A DNA stretch of 64,000 nt from Vulcanimicrobiota bacterium. Its GTDB lineage: Bacteria > Vulcanimicrobiota > Xenobia > Xenobiales > JADMJV01. Shown piece by piece: positions 32,452-42,102 of the stretch. The position numbers were made by a program, and so were the translations under genes. The stretch covers positions 62,001 through 126,000 of the forward strand of contig JAFKGI010000002.1 in NCBI GenBank assembly GCA_017307785.1, given 5' to 3'. Position 1 is the first letter of the stretch. Every line of letters begins with the position of its first letter. The notes under the pieces are model-generated. The model was not told the DNA's origin, ran no database searches, and saw nothing but the letters and a program-made list of their open reading frames with translations.

Positions 32452-33864
32452 CTAGTTCTCCATGATTTGGGAGGCGATTTCGGCCAGGGGGGAGCGTTCG
32501 CCCTTGACCAGGGTGACGTGGGCGGCGATGGGATGGTCTTTGAATTTCTCCACGATGTGGGTCAGGCCGTTGGAGGTGCTGTCCAGGTAGGGGTGGTCGA
32601 TCTGGTAGGGGTCGCCGGTGAAGACCAGCTTGGTTCCCTGGCCAGCGCGGGTGATGATGGTCTTGGCTTCGTGGGGGGTGAGATTTTGAGCTTCGTCCAC
32701 GATGATGAACTGCTGGGGCAGGCTGCGACCACGAATGTAGGCCAGCGCTCGGATGTCCAGAACGTTGGACTCCTGGAGATACTCGATGCGGCTGGTGCCG
32801 CTGTTGTTGGCTCCACCTCCGCCCTTGCGACCGCCGTTCTTGTCTCCGCCCCCGGCTCCGCCGCCTTCCGACAACAGATATTCCAGGTTGTCGAAAATCG
32901 GCTGCATCCAGGGAGACAACTTTTCTTGCTCGGTGCCGGGCAGATAGCCCAGGTCTCGTCCCATGGGAATCACCGGACGATAGATGGCCAGCTTGCGATG
33001 GGTCTTTTCCTGACAGACTTTGTGCAAACCGACGGCAATGGCCAGAATCGTTTTACCGGTGCCCGCCTTGCCGGCCAGCGTGACCAACGGGATATTGTCA
33101 TCCAGCAGAATCTCCAGGGCGTAGCGCTGCTCGCGGTTGAGCGGGCGCAGACCCCAGATATCGTGGCGCATTTCGCGCACCTGGTGCAGGCTGTGGGTGG
33201 TGCTGTCGTAACGAGTGATGGCGCCTCCGCTGGCGCGCAGCATCACGAACTCGTGAGGAGTCAAGGGCACCGGACCAGGGTCCACGGCGTCGACGGGAAT
33301 CGACTTGTGCTCGTAGAGTTCCTCGAGGACCTCCTCGGTGGTGACCACTTCGCGGTGACCCGAGTACATCTCGGACAACTCCACGATCTGATCGTGACGG
33401 TAATCTTCCGCGGAAAGACCCAAAGCTTCGGCCTTGACGCGCATATTGATGTCTTTGGTCACAATGACCACTTTGCGCTCCGGCGTCTCGCTCTTGATGC
33501 CCAGAGCGGTGGCCAGGATGCGATTGTCCACGTTGTGAGCGAAGCCCGGCGGAATCAGGGTGTCCAGCTTGCGCATCTGGCCGATGTCGACGCGCAGAGT
33601 GCCGCCGTCGCGCAAAGTGACGCCCTCGTTGACCGGTCCCTGGGCGCGCAACTCGTCCAGCTGGTTGATCACCCAGCGGGCGTTGCGATTGAGCTCGGTC
33701 GAGCCTTTCTTGAAGTTATCCAGTTCGTCCAGCACCACCAGAGGCAGCACCACATCGTTCTCGCGAAAGGCAAACATGGCCTCGGGAGAATGCAACAGCA
33801 CGCTGGTGTCCAGCAAGTAGATCTTTTTGTCGCCGCTTTTGCCGTTCGCCTTTTTCCTGGGCAT
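32452..33864 (-). CDS. PIN-PhoH family protein (PhoH2-like RNA helicase/RNase)
   Basis: This is a 470-residue protein. The N-terminal PIN domain begins YLLDTSVLLHSPEA, with acidic residues continuing at VVLDELDNFKKG and VIVTKDINMRVKAE. The C-terminal PhoH ATPase has LAGKAGTGKTILA (Walker A) and FIIVDEAQNLTPHE (Walker B). PIN-PhoH proteins are reported to unwind and cut RNA. A Gly/Asn-rich insertion (GGGAGGGDKNGGRKGGGG) sits in the ATPase half. I chose ATG 33864, which overlaps the last base of the fructose-bisphosphatase stop, so the two are coupled. Confidence 0.92.
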   Translation of the reverse strand: MPRKKANGKSGDKKIYLLDTSVLLHSPEAMFAFRENDVVLPLVVLDELDNFKKGSTELNRNARWVINQLDELRAQGPVNEGVTLRDGGTLRVDIGQMRKLDTLIPPGFAHNVDNRILATALGIKSETPERKVVIVTKDINMRVKAEALGLSAEDYRHDQIVELSEMYSGHREVVTTEEVLEELYEHKSIPVDAVDPGPVPLTPHEFVMLRASGGAITRYDSTTHSLHQVREMRHDIWGLRPLNREQRYALEILLDDNIPLVTLAGKAGTGKTILAIAVGLHKVCQEKTHRKLAIYRPVIPMGRDLGYLPGTEQEKLSPWMQPIFDNLEYLLSEGGGAGGGDKNGGRKGGGGANNSGTSRIEYLQESNVLDIRALAYIRGRSLPQQFIIVDEAQNLTPHEAKTIITRAGQGTKLVFTGDPYQIDHPYLDSTSNGLTHIVEKFKDHPIAAHVTLVKGERSPLAEIASQIMEN

Positions 33865-34889
33865 CAAACGGTGGCCCCGGCGCGGGCCACGAACTGGCAA
33901 TATTGGTCGACATCGTAGGTCGAGCCAATCACCAGCGGCACTCGCTGGTGGAGAGCCTCCGGCTGCACATCGAGAATCCGCTGCGTGCCGGTGCTGGCTT
34001 TGCCGCCGGCGGCCTCGACCAGGAAAGCCAGGGGGTTGGCTTCATAGACCAATCTCAGTTTGGGCTTGGGATTCTTGGGGTCCTTGCAGTTGGCCGGATA
34101 GAGAAAGATGCCGCCGGCCAGCATGTTGCGATGGAAGTCGGCGACCAGCGAGCCGATGTAGCGCAGGCCATAGGGGCGCTGAGTGGCCTTATCCTCTTCC
34201 TTGACGTGCTGAATGTAGGCTTTGGTGCCCTCATCCCAGGTGTTGTAGTTGCCCTCGTTGATGCTGTAGGTCTTGCCTTTGTGAGGGATGCGAATGTCGG
34301 GGTGAGAGAGCAGAAACTCGCCGACACTGGGATCCAGAGTGAAGCCGTGCACCCCTGAGCCGGTGGAGTAGACCAGAATCGTGGACGAGCCATAAACCAC
34401 GTAGCCGGCCGCAACCTGCTTGCATCCCTGCTGAAGAACGTCTTCCAGCTTGCCGTCGCCAGCCGCGGTCACGCGGCGGAAGACGCCGAAAATCGTGCCG
34501 ATCGAGACGTTCTTGTCGATGTTCGAAGAGCCGTCCAACGGGTCGAAGACGAGAATGTAGTTGCCCTTGGCAAACTTACCGGGGATCGGGATGATGTGCT
34601 CGACTTCCTCGGAAGCCATGCAGCACAGGTTGCCGCCGTGGTCCATCGCTTTGAAGATGCGATCCTGTGCGAAGGCATCCAGCTTCATGACCGTCTCGCC
34701 TTGAATGTTCTCCTCGTCGGTTGCCCCCAGGATCTCGACCAATCCGGCTTTGTTCACTTCCCGGCTGATGATCTTGAAGGCCAGGGTCAAGTCCATCATC
34801 AGCGAGGTGAAATCGCCCTTGGCATCCGGAAAAGCCGTTTGTTCCTCGAGGATGTGACGGTTGAGGGTGACGAGTTTGGTATTGAACAT
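33864..34889 (-). CDS. fbp: Class I fructose-1,6-bisphosphatase
   Basis: This is a 341-residue protein, the usual length for class I FBPase. The metal site is [12 protein letters not shown], and MASEEVEHI and [16 protein letters not shown] in pattern confirm the family. It starts at ATG 34889 with GGAGG seven bases before it. It removes the 1-phosphate of fructose-1,6-bisphosphate in gluconeogenesis and pentose-phosphate cycling. It is followed by the PhoH gene on the same transcript. Confidence 0.95.
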   Translation of the reverse strand: MFNTKLVTLNRHILEEQTAFPDAKGDFTSLMMDLTLAFKIISREVNKAGLVEILGATDEENIQGETVMKLDAFAQDRIFKAMDHGGNLCCMASEEVEHIIPIPGKFAKGNYILVFDPLDGSSNIDKNVSIGTIFGVFRRVTAAGDGKLEDVLQQGCKQVAAGYVVYGSSTILVYSTGSGVHGFTLDPSVGEFLLSHPDIRIPHKGKTYSINEGNYNTWDEGTKAYIQHVKEEDKATQRPYGLRYIGSLVADFHRNMLAGGIFLYPANCKDPKNPKPKLRLVYEANPLAFLVEAAGGKASTGTQRILDVQPEALHQRVPLVIGSTYDVDQYCQFVARAGATV

Positions 34890-35016
34890 TCTTCCTCCCT
34901 TTTTCAGGCAGGGCCATTCTCTAAAAAGGGACGAACTTCCTAGCGTGGGCGATAGGGTCATACGGCCTGAGAAGCGAATCGCATGAACAATTGGGGGAAA
35001 ACTTCGGAGGTACTGA

Positions 35017-35520
35017 ATGGGACACGACTACCGCGGTTTTCAAGATAAAATAGGCGCGGACATGGCCACGGCTTCAGCCGCCGCAGCCGGCATGGACCGA
35101 GGCGCCAAAGGCAGTAAGATGCGCATCCGCCAGTCGGACATGGAAGCCTTGGTGCCCTCAGGTGCGATGATCGAATTCATTCCGACCACGGGCCACAAGC
35201 TCAAGTTTGGCGACATCGTCATGGTCCGCAGCGGCACGGATTTCAACCTGCGGCGATTCTGCTCGTTCCAGATCGTCAAGGGTGGCGCCATGGTGTCCGT
35301 CGCCCGCATCAATCCACCAAAGATGGAGAGCTATTCCGACACCGCACTGGTGGGGAAAGTCACCAAGGTGGAGTCCAAGGGCAACAGCTACGATCCGCTC
35401 ACCAAGGAGTCCCAGATGGCCAAATGGCGCAACGAATGGACCTTCTTTGGCACCAGCTCGATGTTCTCGCGAATCGGACAGAACCTCAAGATCTTCGGCA
35501 AGATGATGAAGAAAAAATAA
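35017..35520 (+). CDS. Hypothetical protein, S24/S26-like beta fold
   Basis: This is a 167-residue protein. The middle (residues 39-120) reads [20 protein letters not shown], then [13 protein letters not shown] and [11 protein letters not shown]. That order (a start strand, GDIV-V, later GKV-V) resembles the beta fold of S24/S26 signal-peptidase-like proteins. I do not see a secure Ser-Lys dyad. The C-terminus is a basic amphipathic helix. It begins a long plus-strand run; the CoA-transferase gene starts at the next base after its stop. Confidence 0.55.
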   Translation: MGHDYRGFQDKIGADMATASAAAAGMDRGAKGSKMRIRQSDMEALVPSGAMIEFIPTTGHKLKFGDIVMVRSGTDFNLRRFCSFQIVKGGAMVSVARINPPKMESYSDTALVGKVTKVESKGNSYDPLTKESQMAKWRNEWTFFGTSSMFSRIGQNLKIFGKMMKKK

Positions 35521-37428
35521 GTGTCCAAGCTCCTCAGCGCCCAGGAGGCCGTCGCTTTGCTGCGCTGCGGCGACACAGTGGCCACCGGCGGCTTCGTAGG
35601 CATTGGCTTCCCTGAATTACTGGCCGTGGCCTTGCGTGAGCGCTTCGAGAAAGAGCAGAAGCCAGCCGGTCTGACCCTGGTCTACGCGGCCGGCCAGGGG
35701 GACGGAAAGAACCGGGGCCTCAACCACCTGGCTCATCCCGGAATGATCAAGCGCGTGGTGGGCGGCCACTGGGGACTGGTTCCCGAGCTGGGCCGTCTGG
35801 CCGTAGAAAACCAGATTGAGGCATACAACCTGCCCCAAGGCGTCATCTCACATCTCTATCGCGATATCGCCGCTGGCAAGCCGGGAGTCGTCACTCACGT
35901 AGGCCTGCATACCTTCGTGGACCCACGCCAAGAAGGCGGCCGGCTCAATGAGAAAACGACCGAGAACCTGGTCGAGGTGGTGCAACTCGGGGGCAAAGAA
36001 TGGCTCTTTTACAAGGCTTTCCCCATTCAGGTCGCGCTGTTGCGCGGCACCACAGCCGACCGTCGAGGCAATGTCTCCATGGAACGGGAAGCGCTGAGCC
36101 TGGAAGCTCTGGCCATCGCTCAGGCCGTTCACAACAGCGGAGGCCTGGTCATCGTGCAGGTCGAGCGCCTGACCGAGCGTCACCAACTTCATCCCCAGCT
36201 GGTCACCTTGCCGGGGGTCCTGGTGGACGCCGTGGTGCTGGCGCCGGCTGAGTATCATCCGCAGACTTTCGCCGAGCATTACAATCCGGCTTACACGGGC
36301 GAAGTGGTGGCCCCGCCAACCTCCTTCCAGCCGCTGGAACTGGACGAACGCAAAGTGATCGCGCGCCGCGCCGCTCAGGAACTGGTGCCGGGCGCGGTCG
36401 TCAACCTGGGCATCGGTATGCCCGAGGGCGTGGCCTCTGTGGCCTTCGAAGAGGGAGTGCTCGACCAGGTCACCCTGACGGTGGAGCCCGGCGGTATCGG
36501 CGGGGTCCCGGTGGGAGGTCTCAGCTTCGGGGCCGTGCGCAACCCCGAATCCATCATCCATCAGCCTTCCCAGTTCGACTTCTACGACGGAGGAGGTCTC
36601 GATCAGGCGTTTCTGGGCATGGCCGAAATGGACTCGCGAGGCCACGTCAACGTTTCGCGCTTCGGCAAACGCGTAGCCGGAGCCGGTGGCTTCATCAACA
36701 TCAGCCAGAACGCCGGCCAGGTCTTCTTCATGGGCACTTTTGCCAACAAGGCCCGCATCCGCTTCGAGAACAACGCGCTCGTCATCGAAGAAGACGGCCC
36801 CTGCAAACTGGTCCCGGCGGTTGGCCAAATCACTTTCAATGGAGACTACGCTCGCCAAAAGGGACAGCGCGTTCTCTACATCACCGAGCGAGCGGTTTTC
36901 TCGATGGAATCCGAAGGCCTGACCATCGTGGAGATCGCTCCCGGAATCGATTTGCAAACTCAGGTATTGGACCGGCTACCTTTCCCCGTCCAGGTCAGTC
37001 CCAACTTGCGAGTGATGGATCCGGCTTACTTTGGACCCGGAAAAATCGGACTGACCCAACTGGGCAAGCGTCCGGTCGGGGAGCGCGTGCGCTATCGCGC
37101 TCAGGACAACACTTTCTATCTCAATCTGGAAGGCCTGGAGTTTTACACGGCCGACCAGGTCCACGAATTTGAACTGCAGCTACAGCCCCATCTCAATTTT
37201 CCCGGGCCGGTCGAAGCCGTTATCAACTACGACCGCTTTCATCTGGCACCGGCCGCCGCGGCCGCCTGGTTCGACCTGGTGGAGCGCAATACGCAAAGCT
37301 ACTTCCAGAGCTCCACCCGCCATTCCAGCAGCCTGCTCTTTTGCCGCGAGATGGGTGAGCAGTTCGACCAGCACCACGCCCCGCTAAAGGGACATCGGCT
37401 TGGGGCCGCCGAACCGGCGTCTTCTTGA
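35521..37428 (+). CDS. Fused family I CoA-transferase (propionate CoA-transferase-like)
   Basis: This is a 635-residue protein starting at GTG 35521, immediately after the upstream stop. The alpha half has [13 protein letters not shown] (CoA-binding region). The beta half begins near 280 with [13 protein letters not shown] and has [13 protein letters not shown], where E322 is the catalytic Glu that forms the glutamyl-CoA thioester. Single-chain alpha-beta fusions of this kind are PCT/YdiF-like and move CoA between acetyl-CoA and short-chain acids. A further 130-residue C-terminal part is present. It overlaps the PLP-enzyme start (TTGA). Confidence 0.88.
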   Translation: MSKLLSAQEAVALLRCGDTVATGGFVGIGFPELLAVALRERFEKEQKPAGLTLVYAAGQGDGKNRGLNHLAHPGMIKRVVGGHWGLVPELGRLAVENQIEAYNLPQGVISHLYRDIAAGKPGVVTHVGLHTFVDPRQEGGRLNEKTTENLVEVVQLGGKEWLFYKAFPIQVALLRGTTADRRGNVSMEREALSLEALAIAQAVHNSGGLVIVQVERLTERHQLHPQLVTLPGVLVDAVVLAPAEYHPQTFAEHYNPAYTGEVVAPPTSFQPLELDERKVIARRAAQELVPGAVVNLGIGMPEGVASVAFEEGVLDQVTLTVEPGGIGGVPVGGLSFGAVRNPESIIHQPSQFDFYDGGGLDQAFLGMAEMDSRGHVNVSRFGKRVAGAGGFINISQNAGQVFFMGTFANKARIRFENNALVIEEDGPCKLVPAVGQITFNGDYARQKGQRVLYITERAVFSMESEGLTIVEIAPGIDLQTQVLDRLPFPVQVSPNLRVMDPAYFGPGKIGLTQLGKRPVGERVRYRAQDNTFYLNLEGLEFYTADQVHEFELQLQPHLNFPGPVEAVINYDRFHLAPAAAAAWFDLVERNTQSYFQSSTRHSSSLLFCREMGEQFDQHHAPLKGHRLGAAEPASS

Positions 37429-38894
37429 TCGACCTGACCATAGACCCGAAGGGCCTGGAGAATGCGGTAGCCCTGGCCCGCCAACGCAAGATCGTCATTC
37501 CAACCTTCCGCCAGCTGCGAGACCCGGGCTACGCTCCCTTTACGGTGGTCAGAAAACTCGCCCAGGTAGGGCTGTGGGACCTCGACCCCCTCAACCTCTT
37601 TCGCTTGAGGTGGCACAACGAGCCCAAAACTCACGGCGGCGGCTTTGGCGGAGTCAACTACCTGGAGTTGCCTTCGAGTTTGACCGGCGTCAAAGCCCGC
37701 ATCCTTGGCCTGGTGGGAAAATGGTTTCCCACCGGAGCCCATAAGGCGGGGGCCGCTTTCGGATGCCTGGTTCCCCGACTGATTACCGGTCAGTTCGACC
37801 CGACCCGCCAGAAAGCCGTCTGGCCCTCGACCGGCAACTATTGCCGCGGAGGAGCCTACGACTCGGCCCTGCTCGGCTGTGCCAGCGTCGCGATTTTGCC
37901 CGAAGGCATGTCCCGCGAGCGCTTCGAGTGGCTGGAAAAAGTGGCTGGAGAAGTCATCAAAACCCCCGGCAGCGAGAGCAATGTCAAAGAAATCTTCGAC
38001 AAATGCTGGGAACTGCGCAAGTCCGGTCAGGAGCTGATGATCTTCAATCAGTTTGAGGATTTCGGCAACTACCTCTGGCACTATCACGTTACCGGACCGG
38101 CGATGGCTGAACTGCTGGAGGACGTGATGGACACCCAGGACGAGTTCCGAGGCCTGGTCTGCTCCACCGGCTCCGCCGGCACCCTGGCCGCCGGCGATTA
38201 CTTGAAGGAAATTTTCCCGTTGTCCAAGATTGGCGCCTGCGAGGCCCTGCAGTGCCCCACCCTGCTGGCCAATGGCTTTGGCGAGCACCGACTGGAGGGC
38301 ATTGGCGACAAGCACGTGCCCTGGATCCACAACGTCAAGAACACCGACCTGGCAATTGGCGTGGACGACGAAGGCCCGGTTTCCGCGATGCGGCTCTTCA
38401 ACTGCGAGGTGGGCCAGCACTATTTAGCCAGCCAGGGCGTGGACACGGAAATCATCGAGCAGCTTCCTCTGATAGGGATCAGCGGCATCGCCAACCTCAT
38501 GTCGGCCATCAAATTCGCCAAATACTACGAACTGAGCGAAAACGACGTCGTTCTCACGGTCTTTACCGACTCCATGGAGATGTACGGCAGCCGACTGGAA
38601 GAATACGACCGGACCCGACAACCGCTGCGTGAAACCGATGCAGCCGGCATCTATCATCGCTGGTTGCTGGGACAGACGAGCGACCATGTCGAGGAACTCA
38701 GCTATCGGGAGCGCAAGCGGATCCACAACCTCAAATACTACACCTGGGTCGAGCAGCAGGGCAAAAGTCACGACGAGCTCCAGGCTCAGTGGTTCCAAAG
38801 GGATTACTGGACCTCCATTCGCGCACTGGTCCACAAAATCGACCCGCTGATCAACGACTTCAATCAACGCACAGGACTGGCGGACGACTTATGA
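37425..38894 (+). CDS. PLP-dependent beta-family (cysteine-synthase-like) enzyme
   Basis: This is a 489-residue fold-type II PLP enzyme. [13 protein letters not shown] carries the likely Schiff-base Lys (K107). [19 protein letters not shown] is the substrate-carboxylate loop, and [16 protein letters not shown] binds the PLP phosphate. It is longer than O-acetylserine sulfhydrylase (about 310) because of a 100-residue C-terminal part. The specific reaction cannot be named. It starts at TTG 37425, overlapping the CoA-transferase stop, so the pair may act in one pathway. Confidence 0.8.
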   Translation: MIDLTIDPKGLENAVALARQRKIVIPTFRQLRDPGYAPFTVVRKLAQVGLWDLDPLNLFRLRWHNEPKTHGGGFGGVNYLELPSSLTGVKARILGLVGKWFPTGAHKAGAAFGCLVPRLITGQFDPTRQKAVWPSTGNYCRGGAYDSALLGCASVAILPEGMSRERFEWLEKVAGEVIKTPGSESNVKEIFDKCWELRKSGQELMIFNQFEDFGNYLWHYHVTGPAMAELLEDVMDTQDEFRGLVCSTGSAGTLAAGDYLKEIFPLSKIGACEALQCPTLLANGFGEHRLEGIGDKHVPWIHNVKNTDLAIGVDDEGPVSAMRLFNCEVGQHYLASQGVDTEIIEQLPLIGISGIANLMSAIKFAKYYELSENDVVLTVFTDSMEMYGSRLEEYDRTRQPLRETDAAGIYHRWLLGQTSDHVEELSYRERKRIHNLKYYTWVEQQGKSHDELQAQWFQRDYWTSIRALVHKIDPLINDFNQRTGLADDL

Positions 38895-39235
38895 GCTTAG
38901 ATGCCCAGGCCATGCTGGAGGTCAACCGCGAGCTGATCTTCAAAGCCGCCAAAGAACAGCGAGAACGAGGAGCCGAGCTCCCCTTTGTGGTCTCGGTGGC
39001 CACTTTTGGTCGGGGCGTGAAGCAGGAGATGCTGCAAGCCCTGGAACCTTATCGAGTGGCCTTTGGCCACAATCAGTCGCTGGTGGCTGCCCCTCCCGTC
39101 GAAGTGGCGGCCCACTGGCTAAAACAGACCCCCCCGGTCGTGGAGCACGGCTTTGCCGTCCTCGGTTACGCTTTCGGCAAGACCGTGGTGCAGCTCTGGC
39201 GCTGGGACGAGGAGGACCCCGATGGCTTCTTCTAA
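38891..39235 (+). CDS. Hypothetical protein
   Basis: This is a 114-residue protein, soluble by appearance, of unknown family. The ATG overlaps the PLP-enzyme stop (ATGA). A central stretch (ALEPYRVAFGHNQSLVAAPPVEVAAHWL) and a late FGKTVVQLWRWDEEDP suggest a small alpha/beta fold. Its end overlaps the GAF-GGDEF gene's start by 14 bases. Confidence 0.65.
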   Translation: MSLDAQAMLEVNRELIFKAAKEQRERGAELPFVVSVATFGRGVKQEMLQALEPYRVAFGHNQSLVAAPPVEVAAHWLKQTPPVVEHGFAVLGYAFGKTVVQLWRWDEEDPDGFF

Positions 39236-40355
39236 GAAACCCGTCAGCGAAGTCGCCACCCTGGCTCCGGCCGAACTGGCCAACTGGGTGGATCACCTTT
39301 TTCAGGGACACCACAACCGCGCGGAGCCGCTGCTTCACGAAGTCTTCGAGAGCATTCTCTGGGCCGCCAACCAGTATGTTCCGTCCGAATGCGGCTCCAT
39401 CTGCCTGAGCGGATTTCCCGATGCCCCCGACGAGTTGGTTTTCGTGGCCTCGTTTGGGGAGAGTTCCGGACTCATCCCGGGCACCCGCCTGAAAATGGGC
39501 CAGGGAATCACCGGCAAAGTCTACAAAACCGGCAAGGCCCAGCTGCGCAACGATGTCACCCGCGACCGAAACTTTTACGCGGGTGTGGACGAGCGCACTC
39601 AGTTCGTCACTCGCTCCATCCTGTCGGTACCGATTGTGTTCGACGGCGAAGAATGCGGCGTCCTGAGCCTGATCAACCGGCGCGGCAAACGCGGCTTTCG
39701 ACGGCACGATCTGCGCTTGATGGAGATCTTTTGCGGTTACCTCTCGACCTCGATCCGTAACAGCGTCGATTCGGCCTTCCACCGCGAGATGGCTCTCCGC
39801 GACTATCTTTCGGGCTTGCGCAACGATCGCTATTTCTATCGCCAACTGCTGACCGACCTGGAAGGCGCCGAGCGCTACGGCGGGGACTTGAGCCTGATTT
39901 TCATGGACCTGGACCACTTCAAGGCGGTGGTCGACGAACACGGACACCTGGTGGGCAGCCAGGTGCTGGCCGAAGTGGGCCACCTGCTGGCCGACACCGT
40001 CGACCATCCCGGCTGCACCCTGGCCCGCTACGGAGGCGACGAGTACGTGGCCGTGCTGCCGGGAGCCGACGCCGCCCGCGCGATGCAAATCGCCGAAGAG
40101 ATTCGCGTGGCCGTCCTGCAGGGAGTTTTTCTTACCGAACCCGGAGCGGAAGGACGCCCAGCCCTTCATTTGAAAGGACGGTTCTCCGCCAGCATCGGGG
40201 TGGCTTCCTATCGCGACTGCGAGTTCGAAGAACACGAAAGCAACCTGGCCAACCGCCGCCAACTGCTGATTCGCATCGCCGACGAAGCGATGTACAGCGC
40301 CAAGCGCAAAGGCAAGAACCAGGTTTGTCTGGGGAGAGATAAGGCACTACTTTGA
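39222..40355 (+). CDS. GAF-GGDEF protein (probable diguanylate cyclase)
   Basis: This is a 377-residue protein. A GAF domain covers about residues 28-180 (MGQGITGKVYKTGKAQ, SVPIVFDGEECGVLSLIN). A GGDEF domain follows from about 195 to 370. It has DLDHFKAVVDEHGHLVGS, the catalytic RYGGDEYVAVLP (GGDEY) and SIGVAS. The signature is compatible with cyclic di-GMP synthesis. I see no membrane segment, so the GAF domain probably senses a cytosolic ligand. I chose ATG 39222, just inside the upstream gene. Confidence 0.88.
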   Translation: MASSKKPVSEVATLAPAELANWVDHLFQGHHNRAEPLLHEVFESILWAANQYVPSECGSICLSGFPDAPDELVFVASFGESSGLIPGTRLKMGQGITGKVYKTGKAQLRNDVTRDRNFYAGVDERTQFVTRSILSVPIVFDGEECGVLSLINRRGKRGFRRHDLRLMEIFCGYLSTSIRNSVDSAFHREMALRDYLSGLRNDRYFYRQLLTDLEGAERYGGDLSLIFMDLDHFKAVVDEHGHLVGSQVLAEVGHLLADTVDHPGCTLARYGGDEYVAVLPGADAARAMQIAEEIRVAVLQGVFLTEPGAEGRPALHLKGRFSASIGVASYRDCEFEEHESNLANRRQLLIRIADEAMYSAKRKGKNQVCLGRDKALL

Positions 40356-41230
40356 AAAATCTGGATACCGAGCACCTGTTGCCGCGGGGAACCTCCCCGC
40401 TGCCCAGCTGCCCCGGAGACATCCGAGTCCACCACTGGACTTCCAAATCACTCCACCGCCGGCGACCCGTGCTGGTGTATTTGCCGCCCGGATACAACAC
40501 CGAAGACCCCTGGCGCTATCCCGTTCTCTACGTGCACGACGGCCAGAACATCTTCGACCCCAAAACCTCCGCCTTCGGCGTGGATTGGGGTCTCGGGCAG
40601 GTCATCGAAAAGGAACTGACGGCACAAACCATCACCCCGATGATCGTGGTGGCCATCTATAACACCCGCTATCGCATGGAAGAGTACACGCCGACCGTCG
40701 ATTATCGCGAGCGCGGCGGCAAGGCCAAGGACTTCCTCACCGCCGTCGTCGACGAACTGAAGCCGTTCATCGACGCGCAGTATCATACTCGCACCGACGC
40801 TGCCTCGACGGGCATCATGGGCTCGTCGCTGGGCGGACTGCTGTCGCTTTTCGCCAGTCAGTCCTTTTCCCACGTCTTCCAACGCGTGGCCGCGCTGTCC
40901 CCCTCCCTCTGGTGGTCGGGGCGCGACCTGATCAGCTCGATTGCCGGCGCCAAACAGTTTCACAACCCCTACCGACTCTGGCTGGACATGGGCACTCGCG
41001 AGAGCAACGAAGACCGCAACCGCAACGGAGTTCCGGACGTGCTCGACGACCTGCGCATGCTCCGCTACGTGCTTCTGGGCCGCGGCATGCAAGAGGGCCT
41101 GGATCTCCACGTCGAGGAGATCTCGGGCGCCTCGCACACCGAGGCGGACTGGGGTCGGCGTGTCGACCGTGTCCTGCGCTTTCTCTATCCGGTCGAAACC
41201 GGAAACGGCTCACCCACCATCGACGTTTAA
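40352..41230 (+). CDS. Esterase-D-like alpha/beta hydrolase
   Basis: This is a 292-residue protein starting at TTG 40352 (TTGA overlap). It has VLVYLPPGYNTED, YVHDGQNIFDP, and GIMGSSLGGLLSLFAS, where the second Ser of GSS is the nucleophile. SGASHTEADW near the end carries the catalytic His. This is the pattern of the esterase D / enterochelin-esterase-like family. An EF-hand-like stretch (NEDRNRNGVPDVLDD) lies between Asp-bearing strands. No signal peptide is seen. The natural ester is unknown. Confidence 0.82.
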   Translation: MKNLDTEHLLPRGTSPLPSCPGDIRVHHWTSKSLHRRRPVLVYLPPGYNTEDPWRYPVLYVHDGQNIFDPKTSAFGVDWGLGQVIEKELTAQTITPMIVVAIYNTRYRMEEYTPTVDYRERGGKAKDFLTAVVDELKPFIDAQYHTRTDAASTGIMGSSLGGLLSLFASQSFSHVFQRVAALSPSLWWSGRDLISSIAGAKQFHNPYRLWLDMGTRESNEDRNRNGVPDVLDDLRMLRYVLLGRGMQEGLDLHVEEISGASHTEADWGRRVDRVLRFLYPVETGNGSPTIDV

Positions 41231-41324
41231 CTTCCGAATCCCACGGGTAGACCATGCGTTGGCCTGTCCAAAGGAAATCCCTCGAGGATTTCCAGCAAGG
41301 CCTTCAGTTGGGGGAAGTTACCTT

Positions 41325-41699
41325 ATGGTCGCCTGGATGACAACTTCAGAAAATCGCGCGTTGGACAACGCCACTCGCCGAGGCTATCTCGTCTGTCGGC
41401 GAGACCAGCGCACACTATCCGACCAGTATTCTCAATACTGTGGAGCGGTGGGCCTGCCGGTGCTGCGCGTCGACCGTCACGGTCGCCAATCGCAGGTGGT
41501 GCTGCAGTGGCCCAAGCTCCTGCCGACCTTCCGCCACGACCAGCAATGCAAACTTCGCGGATTGCTCTCCGAACCGGATCAGACTCCAGGTCTGCTGCCG
41601 ATTGTCTTTCGCTACGGCGCTTACAGCGCGTTCTCGAGCCACGAGGCGGCTGAAGAACTCGCGGCTCTGGTGGCCAGCTGGATTCAGGAGCAATTCTGA
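41325..41699 (+). CDS. Hypothetical protein
   Basis: This is a 124-residue protein of unknown family. It starts at ATG 41325 with GGGGAAG nine bases in front. No membrane or signal segment is seen. Its stop TGA overlaps the CTG of the next gene (CTGA), with AGGAG placed for that downstream start inside this gene's last codons. Confidence 0.6.
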   Translation: MVAWMTTSENRALDNATRRGYLVCRRDQRTLSDQYSQYCGAVGLPVLRVDRHGRQSQVVLQWPKLLPTFRHDQQCKLRGLLSEPDQTPGLLPIVFRYGAYSAFSSHEAAEELAALVASWIQEQF

Positions 41700-42100
41700 G
41701 CCTTCGACTTTGTCCGGCCTGCCCTCAGGTCGCTATGCTCTCTTATCAAAACCAGGGCCTGGAGGTCGACAGTTGCCCCGAATGCTTCGGCATCTGGTTT
41801 GACCGCGAAGAACTCAAGGAGTTCATCCAGCGCCCCGAGCTCGCCCAACGGCTCTCGGAGGGCGTGGCCGGCGTCTCCGCCGCCCCCGCGGGCGAACGAC
41901 TGTGCCCCACCTGTCGGGTGGCGCTCAGCGAAACCAACCTGGGAGAAGTCTCCGTCGATCTCTGCTTTCGCTGCCGCGGAATCTGGCTGGACCAGGGGGA
42001 GTTGGATCGGGCGGTGGAGCAGTATCGCCAAGGACAGCGCGGGAATCTGGTCGTCTTGAATCAGATCGCCGAAGGGCTCAGGGCCGCGCGAGGAGGTTAG
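41696..42100 (+). CDS. Zinc-ribbon (zf-TFIIB-like) protein with probable CTG start
   Basis: This is a 134-residue protein with two treble-clef zinc units. The first is LCPACPQ...DSCPECFGIWFDREEL and the second is LCPTCR...DLCFRCRGIWLDQGEL. The first available ATG (41735) would cut off the CPAC pair of zinc ligands. In frame, CTG 41696 gives LSLRLCPACP, overlaps the upstream stop as CTGA, and has AGGAG six bases before it, so I take CTG as the start. Such proteins are small and of unknown role, perhaps nucleic-acid binding. Confidence 0.75.
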   Translation: MSLRLCPACPQVAMLSYQNQGLEVDSCPECFGIWFDREELKEFIQRPELAQRLSEGVAGVSAAPAGERLCPTCRVALSETNLGEVSVDLCFRCRGIWLDQGELDRAVEQYRQGQRGNLVVLNQIAEGLRAARGG

Positions 42101-42102
42101 CG

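Noticed and set aside
32467..33918. 483-codon open frame opposite PhoH
   Set aside because: Antisense to a clear PIN-PhoH gene; the composition is that of a reverse-strand shadow.
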